Assembly (NCBI GenBank): GCA_021805775.1
Contig: JAJZED010000017.1
Coordinates: forward strand, 1 to 50,203
DNA length: 50,203 bases
Direction: 5' to 3'
Source: a bacterium
GTDB taxonomy: Bacteria; Vulcanimicrobiota; Vulcanimicrobiia; Vulcanimicrobiales; Vulcanimicrobiaceae
Notes under the pieces: model-generated
What the model was told of the DNA's origin: nothing
The model's input: the letters and a program-made list of their open reading frames with translations, nothing else
Database searches by the model: none
Position numbers and translations under genes: made by a program
Shown here: positions 28,404 to 37,259 of the stretch, piece after piece
Numbering within the stretch: the first letter of the stretch is position 1
Layout of the letters: every line of letters starts with the position of its first letter

Positions 28404-28478
28404 CCCTCGATGTCGACGCTCCACGCAAGGGCTTGCTTGTGGAGGAGAAGCTCGCCGGGTAGGGCACAGCGAACGATC

Positions 28479-29246
28479 ATGTTATCGCAAGAACGCACCG
28501 CCGTCGTTACCGGCGGAGCGACTGGGATCGGCGCTGCTATCGTTCGCGCACTCTCCGCCGCCGCAATCAATGTCGTCATCGACTACGTCGGCGACGCCGC
28601 TCCGGCCCAGGCGCTCGTCGCCGAGTTGGCGAGCCGCGGTAGCGCGGCGATCGCTTGCGAGGCGAACGTCGCGATGCCCGCCGACGCAGATCGACTCGTC
28701 GCAGCGGCCGTTGCGCGATTCGGTCGGCTCGATATTCTCGTCAATAACGCCGGAATCGAAGCCCGCTATCCGTTCGTCGATACGCCCGACGAGGTTTGGC
28801 AGCGAGAGATCGCGGTCAACTTGAGCGGCCCGTTCTATTGTAGTCGCTCGGCGGCGAAGCAGATGATCGCGCAAGGCCACGGCGGCCGTATCGTCAACAT
28901 CTCTTCGATTCACGAAGAGGTCGCTGCGCCGACGAACGCACCATACTGTGCGTCGAAAGGCGGGCTGCGCATGCTCGCGCGCACCATCGCCGTCGAACTC
29001 GCAGAGCACCGGATCACCGTCAACAACGTTGCGCCGGGAGCGATCGATACGCCGATGGACGCCGCAACGATTGCGAACAAAACGCTCGATAGCGAGTTAC
29101 TCGCCGAAATTCCTTTACAGCGCTGGGGAAAGCCCGAAGAGGTTGCAGGGTTAGTCCTCTGGCTCTGCAGCGATGCCGCCGGCTATATGACCGGGACGAC
29201 CGTCGTTATCGACGGCGGCATGATGCGTCAGGCCGGCTCGCTGTAA
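28479..29246 (+). CDS. SDR-family oxidoreductase
   Basis: A 255-residue classical short-chain dehydrogenase: TGGATGIG nucleotide-binding motif, an acidic residue after beta-2 (DYVGD), NNAG, the catalytic Ser in NISSIHE, and Y-C-A-S-K (Tyr and Lys). The C-terminal PLQRWGKPEEVAGLVLWLCSD and GTTVVIDGG follow the glucose-1-dehydrogenase/FabG-like pattern. The exact sugar or polyol substrate cannot be read from sequence; the neighbouring glycosidase and epimerase-like protein suggest a carbohydrate. Its TAA stop overlaps the next gene's ATG by one base. Confidence 0.9.
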   Translation: MLSQERTAVVTGGATGIGAAIVRALSAAAINVVIDYVGDAAPAQALVAELASRGSAAIACEANVAMPADADRLVAAAVARFGRLDILVNNAGIEARYPFVDTPDEVWQREIAVNLSGPFYCSRSAAKQMIAQGHGGRIVNISSIHEEVAAPTNAPYCASKGGLRMLARTIAVELAEHRITVNNVAPGAIDTPMDAATIANKTLDSELLAEIPLQRWGKPEEVAGLVLWLCSDAAGYMTGTTVVIDGGMMRQAGSL

Positions 29247-31708
29247 TGACGCGCTACGACATCGTCGACACAACCACCGACCTCTCGAGCGGAAGCGCGG
29301 CGAACCCACACTTCGCCTATATTCTCGACGACGATCAAATGGCGCAGGGGAGTACGCTCGGTGCACCTCGCTGTACGGTCGTTTTGAAGCCTACCGGTGC
29401 TATCGCCAAAATCTATAGCCCCGATGCCGGCTTCGACTATTTCGGCGCGCTTGGCGTCTCCTTCTGGGATCGGCGCAGCACCCTTCGCTTAACTCGCCAC
29501 GGCGGTGAGTTTCACATCCACCCCGAGCGCCAGGATTACGTATATCAACTCAACAACGGCGTCCACGTTCACGAGCAGGTCTTTGCCTATAACGCGGGCC
29601 GGCACGACGCCGCTTCGGTTCCGCCCCCTGCAGCGTACTATCGCGTGCACCTCAAGAACACATCGACAGTTGCGGTCTCGTTCGATATTTACGGATTTTG
29701 CGAATTGCGCGGCAACACGTCGCAAGACGTTCAGGTACGTTTCGACGCCGAGTTGGGCGGCATCGTCGTTTGGAACCAGAGCGTCCCGTCCCACGTCCGT
29801 CTCTTCGCCACGCTCGCGCCGGCAACGAGTTGGGACACGAATTCCGACCGCGCGAGGCTCGTCGCGCACGAATCGCCCGGCGTGCTTTCAAATACGGTCG
29901 AATCCATCGGATCCGATCCTGTCGGGGCCTTACACACGGCGATCGATCTCCAGCCCGACGAAGAGCGTTGGGTTGAATACCTCTGCGTTCTCTCTCCCGT
30001 CTCCCTCACCGATCTTACCGAGGCGCGAAAGCGCTGCCCGTCGGGTAAAAAAGCACTTCACGAAACCTCGGCATATTATTGGGGCTTTCTTTCGCAGTCC
30101 GTTCTGCGCACCCCGAGCCACGACGTCAACCAAGGCGTGCTGTGGGCGAAGGCCAACATGCTGCGCGTCCAAACTTATGCACCGACCGGTTGGTGTTTTG
30201 TGAACGATCCGACGCGAAGCAATAACAGCGTCGGGCGCGACACCGCCTGGATGTCTTTTGGTGCCGACTACCTAAACCACGATTTCGCCCACGACTCGCT
30301 ACAGGCGTACTTTCGCCTCCAGGAACCAAACGGAAAAATCGTAGAGTACTACGACGTTCGCAACGACAAATGGGAAGATTACTCGCTTAACGTTAACGAT
30401 AATACGCCGCTCGCCGTTTTTGCACTCTGGCATCATTATGCCGTCACCGGAAACGAAGATTTTCTGCGCGAATGTTACCCACGCGCAATTCACGCGATGG
30501 ACTACATGCTTTCGCAGCGCAATGACGACGGACTCGTTTGGTGTACCGCCACCGCTACCTCGGATTGGGGAATCATCGGTTGGCGCAACGTCATACAGGA
30601 TTATCGGATTAGCGGTGCCTCGACCGAAGTCAATTCAGAGTGTTTTGCCGCGCTGAGGGCGCTCGTCGAAATGGCGACGTTACTCAAGGACGCACCCACG
30701 GCAAAGCGGTTCAAGAAATCCGCCGACGATCTTTACAAAGCGATCAACACCCATCTCGTCAATCCCACAAACGATCTCTACTACCTGACCATCGACGTCG
30801 ACGGGGCGAAACGCAGTGACGTCACGGCAGATCTTATCTTTCCCGTTCTCTTCGGGGTCGCTCCACCCGATCGCGCAGCCCGCATCATCGCGCGACTTAG
30901 CGACGCAGAGTTCTGGACCGATGCCGGCATTCGAACGGTTCCTCGTAGCGACCTGATCTATGGCCCCATCAACGGCTACGGACTGCTCGGCGGCGTCTGG
31001 GTGGCGGTAACCTATTGGTATGCCTTTGCTGCGGCGAAATACAATCCCGGATTCATGGCCAAAGCCTTGGCAACGAGTTTTCGGCATTTTTCCAGCGACC
31101 CACGCCGTAACAACACCGTTCCGGGGCAGTTTTCCGAATGGCTCCACGGCGAGATTCTCGTCAATCAGGGAATGATGCTCTCGCCGTGGGACGCACCGCG
31201 TTACCTTTGGGCGGCGATCGAAGGCGCGGGCGGGCTCAACGTCAGCGGACAACAGGCGACGATCGACCCATGCCTGGCCGCCGAATGGCGCTGGCTTACT
31301 GCCGTCAACGTTCCATTTCGCGGCAAGCATATCGCCTGGATTGCCGCGCGCATGCCCGGGGGCATGCAGGTCTTTACCACCTCGGAGCTCGGGTCGAGTT
31401 CTCCGCTCACGCGCTACGAAAGAGATCTCACCGAGCTCGGCATCGTCACCGATTCCCGTGTGACGCTCGTCGTGCTGGAGGAAAACAGCTCCCTACTGCT
31501 TTTTATCGGTAATTCGAGCGAGCAGGCGATTACGACGGCGGCCTCCCTGCGCGATATAAAGGGCGCGCGACACTCCGTGCGCCTCTTTTCGACGATTTGG
31601 AATACGTGGCACGACCTCGGACATCTTAAAAAGCAAGAGATTCTCGACGGCATTCCGGTCATTATCGATGCGGGCGGCTTCGCTCTGCTCGAAATCGCGC
31701 AACACTAA
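29246..31708 (+). CDS. Six-hairpin glycosidase, amylo-alpha-1,6-glucosidase-like
   Basis: An 820-residue protein with no signal peptide, so probably cytoplasmic. The first 290 residues are a beta-sandwich domain of the kind found before (alpha/alpha)6 barrels in GH15, GH94 and glycogen-debranching enzymes. The barrel runs from about 295 to 690: GVLWAKANMLRVQTY, GRDTAWMSFGADYLNHDFA, EDYSLNVNDNTPLAVFALWHHY, STEVNSECFAALRAL, and WLHGEILVNQGMMLSPWDAPRYLWA. Acidic residues in these segments are the likely catalytic ones. A C-terminal beta domain closes it. The family is certain only at clan level. The gene is translationally coupled to the SDR upstream. Confidence 0.75.
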   Translation: MTRYDIVDTTTDLSSGSAANPHFAYILDDDQMAQGSTLGAPRCTVVLKPTGAIAKIYSPDAGFDYFGALGVSFWDRRSTLRLTRHGGEFHIHPERQDYVYQLNNGVHVHEQVFAYNAGRHDAASVPPPAAYYRVHLKNTSTVAVSFDIYGFCELRGNTSQDVQVRFDAELGGIVVWNQSVPSHVRLFATLAPATSWDTNSDRARLVAHESPGVLSNTVESIGSDPVGALHTAIDLQPDEERWVEYLCVLSPVSLTDLTEARKRCPSGKKALHETSAYYWGFLSQSVLRTPSHDVNQGVLWAKANMLRVQTYAPTGWCFVNDPTRSNNSVGRDTAWMSFGADYLNHDFAHDSLQAYFRLQEPNGKIVEYYDVRNDKWEDYSLNVNDNTPLAVFALWHHYAVTGNEDFLRECYPRAIHAMDYMLSQRNDDGLVWCTATATSDWGIIGWRNVIQDYRISGASTEVNSECFAALRALVEMATLLKDAPTAKRFKKSADDLYKAINTHLVNPTNDLYYLTIDVDGAKRSDVTADLIFPVLFGVAPPDRAARIIARLSDAEFWTDAGIRTVPRSDLIYGPINGYGLLGGVWVAVTYWYAFAAAKYNPGFMAKALATSFRHFSSDPRRNNTVPGQFSEWLHGEILVNQGMMLSPWDAPRYLWAAIEGAGGLNVSGQQATIDPCLAAEWRWLTAVNVPFRGKHIAWIAARMPGGMQVFTTSELGSSSPLTRYERDLTELGIVTDSRVTLVVLEENSSLLLFIGNSSEQAITTAASLRDIKGARHSVRLFSTIWNTWHDLGHLKKQEILDGIPVIIDAGGFALLEIAQH

Positions 31709-31720
31709 GCGGCGCCGACG

Positions 31721-32824
31721 ATGCCCGATCTCTTCGGCGAACGACTCACCCGCTCGGAACTCGAAGCCCGCATCGGAACGCTCTCGGCGGTCGGCGGCAT
31801 TACCGAGTTCGAATATTCCTCCGGGCGCGCTCGCGGGGTGCGCGCCGTGCGTCTCGATACCGGTCGCCTTTGCGTGGAGTTCGTTATCGACCGCGCGCTC
31901 GATATCGCTCGCGCAGCGATCGATGGGGTTCCTTTCGCTTGGCGAAGCGCAAACGAGATTGCCGCTCCGTCGTATTACGACCCCAACGGCGATGAATGGT
32001 TGCGCTCGTTTTTTGGCGGTTGGCTCACGACGTGCGGGCTCGCGAATTTCGGCCCCGCGGGGCGCGATGCATGGGGAGCGTTCGGGCTGCACGGACGCAT
32101 CGATAATACACCGGCCGGCGAGTATCTTGCGCGAACGTACTGGGAGGGTGACCGCTGCTTCCTCGAACTCGCCGCGTCGATGCACGAAAGTAAAGCGCTC
32201 GGCACCAATCTCGTGCTGCATCGTCGCTGGCGAAGCGAACTCGGCAGCACGACGCTTCACCTTGAGGATCGCGTCGTCAACGTCGGCGACAAACGCGCAC
32301 CGCATATGCTGCTCTATCATTGCAATGCGGGCTTTCCGCTGGTGGGGGAGCAGACGCGCGTCTACGCCTCGCGCTCGGCAACCGCAGCTCGCGATGCCGA
32401 CGCTCAAGCCGGCATCGAGCGTTGGGATCGCGGTGGCATGCCCGCCGCAGATTTTGCCGAGCAGGTCTTCATTCACCGCCCGACCGCGTGTGCCGACGGA
32501 CAAGCGCGCGCGACGATCGTCAATACTGCGGCATGCGGCGGGCATGGCATCGGCTTCGAGATCGCATACGACCCGGTTGCTCTCCCCGCACTGTTTAGCT
32601 GGCGACAATTATCGCGCGGCGAATTCGTTCTGGCGGTCGAGCCCGCGAATACCCCGGCGATCCAGGGGCGCGAGTACGCCGCCGCGCATGGGCTGCTCCC
32701 GTTTCTCGAACCGGGCGAAGAGCGTCGTTATACGCTCGCCTTTACCGCGCTTCGCGGCGACGACCTGACCGCGAGTATCGCGACGATCGCCAAGGCCAAC
32801 GCGACGAGCGCGGCAGCACGGTAA
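31721..32824 (+). CDS. DUF4432 protein, aldose 1-epimerase-like
   Basis: A 367-residue galactose-mutarotase-fold protein of the DUF4432 family. Visible marks: RGVRAVRLDTGRLCVEFVIDRALDIARA at the N-terminus, FFGGWLTTCGLANFG, the GLHGRIDNTPA segment with the catalytic-site His, MLLYHCNAGFPLV with a second His, and VEPANTPAIQGR near the end. It probably acts on the anomeric centre of a sugar. It follows the glycosidase by 12 bases in the same operon. Its last 97 bases overlap the 3' end of the convergent MFS gene. Confidence 0.85.
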   Translation: MPDLFGERLTRSELEARIGTLSAVGGITEFEYSSGRARGVRAVRLDTGRLCVEFVIDRALDIARAAIDGVPFAWRSANEIAAPSYYDPNGDEWLRSFFGGWLTTCGLANFGPAGRDAWGAFGLHGRIDNTPAGEYLARTYWEGDRCFLELAASMHESKALGTNLVLHRRWRSELGSTTLHLEDRVVNVGDKRAPHMLLYHCNAGFPLVGEQTRVYASRSATAARDADAQAGIERWDRGGMPAADFAEQVFIHRPTACADGQARATIVNTAACGGHGIGFEIAYDPVALPALFSWRQLSRGEFVLAVEPANTPAIQGREYAAAHGLLPFLEPGEERRYTLAFTALRGDDLTASIATIAKANATSAAAR

Positions 32825-33897
32825 ATCGACGCAAGCGCGACCCCGGCATCGCTGCGAAGCAACCCGATCGCAAACGTCCCGAAGCCTTCGCCGGTCATGA
32901 GCGCGCCGACGAGTACCCCGGCGACACGATCTTCGTCTGCCGGCATCGCCGCAAACGCAAGCGACATCGCATACGGAAAGACGATGCTACATGCGATACC
33001 GGCGATCGCGAAGCCGACGACGAGCAGCAACGGCGTACGCCAGAGCGGAAGTGCGACAAACGCAGCGGCGATGGCAAACGGAAATGCTGCAAAGGCGATG
33101 CGCGCCGGAACGTATCGCGATGAGAGCGCGAGCGCGACGCGCGTCAGTGTGAGCGCGAACCAAAACCCGGCGAGCGCAGCTTCTCCGGTTGCGAGCGTGA
33201 ACGATCGATCGATATGCACGAACGTCGTCGCCCAACTCGAAAACGCACCCTCGCAGAAGGCGTAGAGCAGCGCCGCGCCGCCAAAGAGCAGCAACGCGAG
33301 CGGGATTTTCCCGTGCGCGCGTGCGACGGGCGCCGGTGTTGCAGTTCTCCAACCGACCGAAAGCACGAGGATGGCCGTAAATGCAAGTGCGAGCACGACG
33401 GGCCAAAGCGGCCATATACCGCGCGCCACGAACGCCCCGATGAAGAGCGGCGTGAGCGAGGTGCCAAGCCCCGTGAGCACGTTAGCGAACGTTACGTCGC
33501 GCGTCGACCGGCTGCACAGCCGCGATGCGAGTTCGTTCACCGCTGAGAAATTCAATCCGAAACCGATGCCGAGCGCGCTGGTATCGACGAGCAACAGCAC
33601 GTAGGCACCGTGCCCGCGAACCGCGACCGACGCAATGAGCGCGACGAGCCCGAAAATATTCGCAACGACGCCGATACCGAGCACGCCGACCATTCCGCGG
33701 CGACGCGCGAGCACGGGCGCGAACATCGCCGCGATGATAGCGCCGAGCGTCAACGGGATAAAGAGCGCGCCGAAGGCGCTCGCGCCGATGCTATACGGAG
33801 CGGCGGAAAAGAGCGTCGCAAGCGAGGGCACGAGCGTAAACGCGAAGCCCTGCAGCATCGCGGCACCGTATACGACGACCGTCGAGCGCTGAATCAC
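32728..33897 (-). CDS. MFS transporter
   Basis: A 389-residue, 12-helix major-facilitator protein with the loop 2-3 basic motif (APVLARRRGMVG) and the helix 5 pattern ALGIGFGLNFSAVNELASRL. The FucP-like overall arrangement suggests sugar uptake, in line with the adjacent convergent sugar genes, but substrate is inferred. The C-terminal helix and basic tail (RSSPRSAVKASV) lie in the 97-base overlap with the DUF4432 gene, so neither reading frame can change freely there. There is no room for a terminator between the two convergent genes. Confidence 0.9.
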   Translation of the reverse strand: MIQRSTVVVYGAAMLQGFAFTLVPSLATLFSAAPYSIGASAFGALFIPLTLGAIIAAMFAPVLARRRGMVGVLGIGVVANIFGLVALIASVAVRGHGAYVLLLVDTSALGIGFGLNFSAVNELASRLCSRSTRDVTFANVLTGLGTSLTPLFIGAFVARGIWPLWPVVLALAFTAILVLSVGWRTATPAPVARAHGKIPLALLLFGGAALLYAFCEGAFSSWATTFVHIDRSFTLATGEAALAGFWFALTLTRVALALSSRYVPARIAFAAFPFAIAAAFVALPLWRTPLLLVVGFAIAGIACSIVFPYAMSLAFAAMPADEDRVAGVLVGALMTGEGFGTFAIGLLRSDAGVALASIYRAAALVALALAIVAILAVRSSPRSAVKASV

Positions 33898-33902
33898 GCT
33901 CT

Positions 33903-33930
33903 TGTAACGCCCCTCCGCCGCGCACCGTTA
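33903..33930 (+). promoter_or_regulatory. Possible ECF-type promoter before the sigma factor gene
   Basis: TGTAAC, 17 bases, then CGTTA resembles extracytoplasmic-function promoters with an AAC -35 and CGT -10. It lies about 90 bases before the sigma start. Autoregulation would be typical, but the match is short and could be chance; GTAACG and CGTTAC also form an inverted repeat. Confidence 0.35.
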
Positions 33931-34019
33931 CGCGCTCGAGCCGCATCACCCCAACACTTTGCTTGCCTACGTGCATCTCTCGTACCGGAACGCTCGCCCC
34001 CTGGAAGGAAGAACCCACG

Positions 34020-34592
34020 ATGCCCGATTCCCCCGATCTCGCTTGCGTGCAGGCCGCCCAGGCGGGCACCCGCGAGGCGCTCGACGCACTCCTCACGACA
34101 TGCTGGCCCGATGCCTACCGCATCGCACGCGGCATCGTCGGAGAGAACGCGCTCGCCGAGGACAGCGCGCAAGAGGCGTGCGCTCAAGTCGTGCGCACGA
34201 TCTCGGAGTTACGTGAACCGGCGGCATTTCGCGGCTGGTTCTACCGAATCGTCGTCAACGCCGCGCGTGCCGCAATGCGGCGCGAACGTCGCCATCGCCA
34301 ATCGCTACCACTCGACGAACATATCGAGCGCCAGATCGGCGACGACGGTGAGGCAACGATCGATCGCGTCGGTATCGAAAGCGCGCTGCTCGCGCTCCCA
34401 AGCATGCAGCGCGAAGCGATCGTGCTGCATTACTACGCGGATCTCAACAGCAAGGAGATCGCCCGCGTCGTCGGTGTGCCCGACGGAACGATTCGCTATC
34501 GATTGTTTCTCGCAAAGCGTCGGCTCCGGGCTCTGCTCGGAGAACGATGCAATGCGGCTCCAGCTATGACGGAGGTCAACGGACATGCCTAA
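34020..34592 (+). CDS. ECF-family RNA polymerase sigma factor
   Basis: A 190-residue group 4 sigma factor. Region 2 spans residues 15-80 (AYRIARGIVGENALAEDSAQEACAQV and the FRGWFYRIVVNAAR core-binding and -10 recognition part). Region 4 spans residues 120-175 (LLALPSMQREAIVLHYYADLNSKEIARVVGVPDGTIRYRLFLAKRRLRALL). The start at 34020 is set by AGGAAG eight bases upstream; an in-frame ATG at 33963 lacks one. The stop overlaps the start of the downstream membrane protein by eight bases, the usual sigma/anti-sigma arrangement. Confidence 0.93.
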   Translation: MPDSPDLACVQAAQAGTREALDALLTTCWPDAYRIARGIVGENALAEDSAQEACAQVVRTISELREPAAFRGWFYRIVVNAARAAMRRERRHRQSLPLDEHIERQIGDDGEATIDRVGIESALLALPSMQREAIVLHYYADLNSKEIARVVGVPDGTIRYRLFLAKRRLRALLGERCNAAPAMTEVNGHA

Positions 34593-35352
34593 CGACACTA
34601 CCTTACGTTCGCTCATTCACGCCGCGCTCGATTCGAGTCCGATTCCGGAACTCGATCTTACGACGATCCATCGGCGGGCCGCGCAGCCCAAGAGAGCACC
34701 TGCGCCGCAACTACGCAAGCGGCGCATCGCCGCAATCGTCCTCGCGATCGCGCTTCCGACCGTCGCGTTTGCAGCGACGCCGCAGTTGGGAATTCAAGCG
34801 ACGCTACGCCGCCTCGCTATCGCGTATTTCGGTCCTAAAGCCGAGACATCTATCGAGCACGGATACTCATTGGGGCGACCTCGTACGTTTACCTCGCCCG
34901 GGCCTCTCGGTAGAGTGAACTCCGTTAAGGTCATCTTATTTAACAAACATCAGGTCGTGGCGATGCCTCTCGCGATGGCCGTACGACGTGCGTCAGAGGA
35001 TTTTCACGTGATAGTTCCGAGCGTGCCAGCGGCGTGGGGTAAACCCGGGTCTGCAACCTACGTCAACAACACGATCGATTATACCTACTTGTTTGGCTCT
35101 CGTGAGTCGGTCCTCGTTACCATCGCAAAAACGAAGCGAACACCTTCGCGCCAGGTAAAGCCGCATAAATTCCAGGGATTTACGGCTCGATTTAACGGTA
35201 GCGGACATCTCATAAGTTCGCATTTAATGCATATCGCAGGCTTCAGTCTGGGCGACGAAATCCTGACGCTCGCGTCGCCGAACATTCCGATCGGTCAACT
35301 CGACGCAATTGGTACAGCGGCGGGAGGCAGAGAGATCGGGCACTCTAACTAA
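34585..35352 (+). CDS. Membrane-anchored protein, probable anti-sigma partner
   Basis: A 255-residue protein: a cytoplasmic N-terminus of about 50 residues with a short helical start (LRSLIHAALDSSPIPELDLTTIHRRA), a basic stop (RKRR), one membrane helix (residues 52-70), then about 185 extracytoplasmic residues that I do not recognise, rich in beta-type segments. The eight-base overlap with the ECF gene and the topology are those of an anti-sigma factor. It has no HxxxCxxC zinc motif, so it is not a ZAS-type anti-sigma. The N-terminal domain would be the sigma-binding part; that is inferred. Confidence 0.7.
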   Translation: MPNDTTLRSLIHAALDSSPIPELDLTTIHRRAAQPKRAPAPQLRKRRIAAIVLAIALPTVAFAATPQLGIQATLRRLAIAYFGPKAETSIEHGYSLGRPRTFTSPGPLGRVNSVKVILFNKHQVVAMPLAMAVRRASEDFHVIVPSVPAAWGKPGSATYVNNTIDYTYLFGSRESVLVTIAKTKRTPSRQVKPHKFQGFTARFNGSGHLISSHLMHIAGFSLGDEILTLASPNIPIGQLDAIGTAAGGREIGHSN

Positions 35353-35357
35353 GCGTT

Positions 35358-35403
35358 GCTCCCATCCCGGGGGAAACGCGCGCATTTCCCCCGGGATGGG
35401 AGC
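35358..35403. terminator. Very strong perfect hairpin after the ECF pair
   Basis: Two 19-base arms, GCTCCCATCCCGGGGGAAA and its exact complement, are separated by eight bases (CGCGCGCA). It starts five bases after the stop codon. There is no T-run on either side, so it is a stabilising or transcription-pausing structure rather than a textbook terminator. Confidence 0.65.
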
Positions 35404-35741
35404 GCTGAGCAGTCGCAACGACACGGGGCAGATCGTGCAACAGTACCGCGCCGGATGCCCGATTTTCAACGCCCACCAGCACTACGACGAGAACAAATCT
35501 TCGACGGAAAAACACCTCGCTAATAAAGTTATGCGGAGCGAACGAACGGGGCCTTTTCAGCCGCTGAATGCGGCGATACCCTCTCGCGGGGCGAACTCCG
35601 GCGTACCAGACAGGCAGCGCGGCGCAGCAAGCGCGATTTCAGGCGAACGATCGCTTGCAGAACCAATCCAAGCGAGCCTATACTGGCGACATCGGGGCCG
35701 CCCAGCGGCGCCGCACATCGCTTTGGGAGGATATCGAGATC
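35404..35741 (+). promoter_or_regulatory. Intergenic region with a sigma-70-type promoter
   Basis: Apart from the hairpin at 35358-35403 I see no gene here. TTGCAG at 35655-35660 and TATACT at 35679-35684 are 18 bases apart, a good sigma-70 promoter, placing the transcript start near 35691 and a 50-base leader before the GTG at 35742. Confidence 0.6.
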
Positions 35742-36272
35742 GTGAAATCGCTATCGCTACGCGCCGTCCTACCTTTTTTCGTCGCCATCCTTGTGGCCGC
35801 TCCGGCGGCCGCGGCAATAAAGAACGCGCCGCTGCACAAATATTTTCGCGCCGGCGTCATCAATCTTCGCATCGATAAAATCGAGACCTATCCATCCACG
35901 GCGACCGCGAGCGTTCCCGTCCTCGAAGGGCAGGGCTTTAGCGGCCCCGGCTATGTCGTCATCACCGCAACCGAACAGAACCCGAGCGGCAACAACGATG
36001 TCGGCGTTCCGCACATGGAGGTCGGCTTCGAACTCAAAGACGGCTCGCAGATGAGCGAGAGCGCTCCCGACGCGATCAACGTCCCCAACACGAAGATCCT
36101 CGCCGCAACATCGCTGCACCCGAAACAGCATATCGTCGTGAACTGGGTGCTCTCCGGGTGGACCGGCGCCGCGCCGACGAAACTCTTCCTGAAAGTCTGG
36201 AACCAATCGGGTTATCCGGGGCACTGGTTCCGCATTCAACTCAAACCCAGCGACGTCACCGCGCACACGTAA
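35742..36272 (+). CDS. Secreted protein of unknown function, 176 aa
   Basis: It opens with a signal peptide (KSLSLRAVLPFFVAILVAAPAAAA). The mature part of about 150 residues is predicted as all-beta by its alternating hydrophobic pattern, with a Gly/Pro-rich turn (GFSGPGYVVITATEQNPSG) and a C-terminal HIVVNWVLSGWTG and LFLKVWNQSGYPGHWFRIQL. It resembles an Ig- or immunoglobulin-like secreted domain, but I do not recognise a family. GTG 35742 is chosen because it starts the signal peptide; GGGAGG lies about 11 bases upstream and a good promoter precedes it. Confidence 0.7.
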   Translation: MKSLSLRAVLPFFVAILVAAPAAAAIKNAPLHKYFRAGVINLRIDKIETYPSTATASVPVLEGQGFSGPGYVVITATEQNPSGNNDVGVPHMEVGFELKDGSQMSESAPDAINVPNTKILAATSLHPKQHIVVNWVLSGWTGAAPTKLFLKVWNQSGYPGHWFRIQLKPSDVTAHT

Positions 36273-36309
36273 ACAGGGAGTCGACGCCGCAACCCACAAC
36301 CGCCGCCGC

Positions 36310-37212
36310 ATGACGCGTGCGGTGTTGGTTCTCGGTTTCGCGCAGATCGCCGTCGGTGCGGCGGCGATCTTCGCGCGCTACGCGCTTCTCGGCGGCACGC
36401 CAATCGGCGTCGCCGCCGCGCGTTTAAGCATCGCCGCACTGGTCATGCTGCTGCTCGCCGCGCTGCGGCCGCAGCCGCGCAGCGAGCGCCCGAACGCCGC
36501 AGCGAGCCGAACGCTCGCATTCGCCGGTTTTGCACTCGCGGCACATTTCGCGCTCTGGATCGCATCGCTCGAATACACCTCGGTCGCGATCTCGACGCTG
36601 TTGGTGACGACGACGCCGATCTGGACCGCGCTCTACGATACGGTCGTCTGCAAACGCCCGCTCTCGCGCCTCGCCACGGCGGGCTTTCTCGTCGGCGGCA
36701 TCGGTCTGTTGCTCGTCGTCGGCATCGACCGCACGCCCGCACCGATTCCCGGCCATGCCATCCTCGGCGATGCACTCGCGCTGCTCGGCAGCGTAGCGAT
36801 CGGCGCCTATCTTTTGCTCGTGCGCGAAGTGCGCGCCGCGCTCACCACGCGCACGATCGTGACCCGCACCTTCAGCTGGGCCGCGCTCGCTCTCGTCGTC
36901 GCCTCGCTGATCGCACACCAACCCGCGCCGCCGCTGCACGACGGCAGCGCCTGGGCGGGGATCCTCGCGATGGCGCTGATCTCCCAACTGCTCGGCCACA
37001 CCGCGATCAACGCGAGCCTCCGCCACTTCACCCCGAACGCCGTCTCCTTCGCAACGCTGCTCGAACCGGTGATCGCCGGCGCGCTCGCCCTGGCGATCTT
37101 CGGGGAGCCGATCCCCGCGCTCGCGCTGCTCGGCGGCGTCCTGCTGCTCGGGGCGATCGGGGTCGTGCTGCGCGAGGAGCGCGTCGATCTGAGTGCCATC
37201 GAAAATTTCTAG
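36310..37212 (+). CDS. EamA-family (DMT) transporter
   Basis: A 300-residue protein with ten membrane helices in two EamA repeats. FARYALLGGTPIGVAAARLSIAAL, then SLEYTSVAISTLLVTTTPIWTALYD mark the first repeat; HTAINASLRHFTPNAVSFATLLEPVIAGALALAIFGE marks the second. Family members export small metabolites such as amino acids; the substrate here is unknown. No operon partner is clear; it lies 37 bases after the secreted protein on the same strand. Confidence 0.9.
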   Translation: MTRAVLVLGFAQIAVGAAAIFARYALLGGTPIGVAAARLSIAALVMLLLAALRPQPRSERPNAAASRTLAFAGFALAAHFALWIASLEYTSVAISTLLVTTTPIWTALYDTVVCKRPLSRLATAGFLVGGIGLLLVVGIDRTPAPIPGHAILGDALALLGSVAIGAYLLLVREVRAALTTRTIVTRTFSWAALALVVASLIAHQPAPPLHDGSAWAGILAMALISQLLGHTAINASLRHFTPNAVSFATLLEPVIAGALALAIFGEPIPALALLGGVLLLGAIGVVLREERVDLSAIENF

Positions 37213-37259
37213 CATTGGCTCGCTCCTAGGCTAGAATTGGCTCGATCCGCCAGCAGGAG

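Noticed and set aside
31493-32768. Long frames on both strands over the DUF4432 gene (371 and 366 residues)
   Set aside because: The true frame shows the epimerase-like motifs; the others are basic, low-complexity translations without family features.
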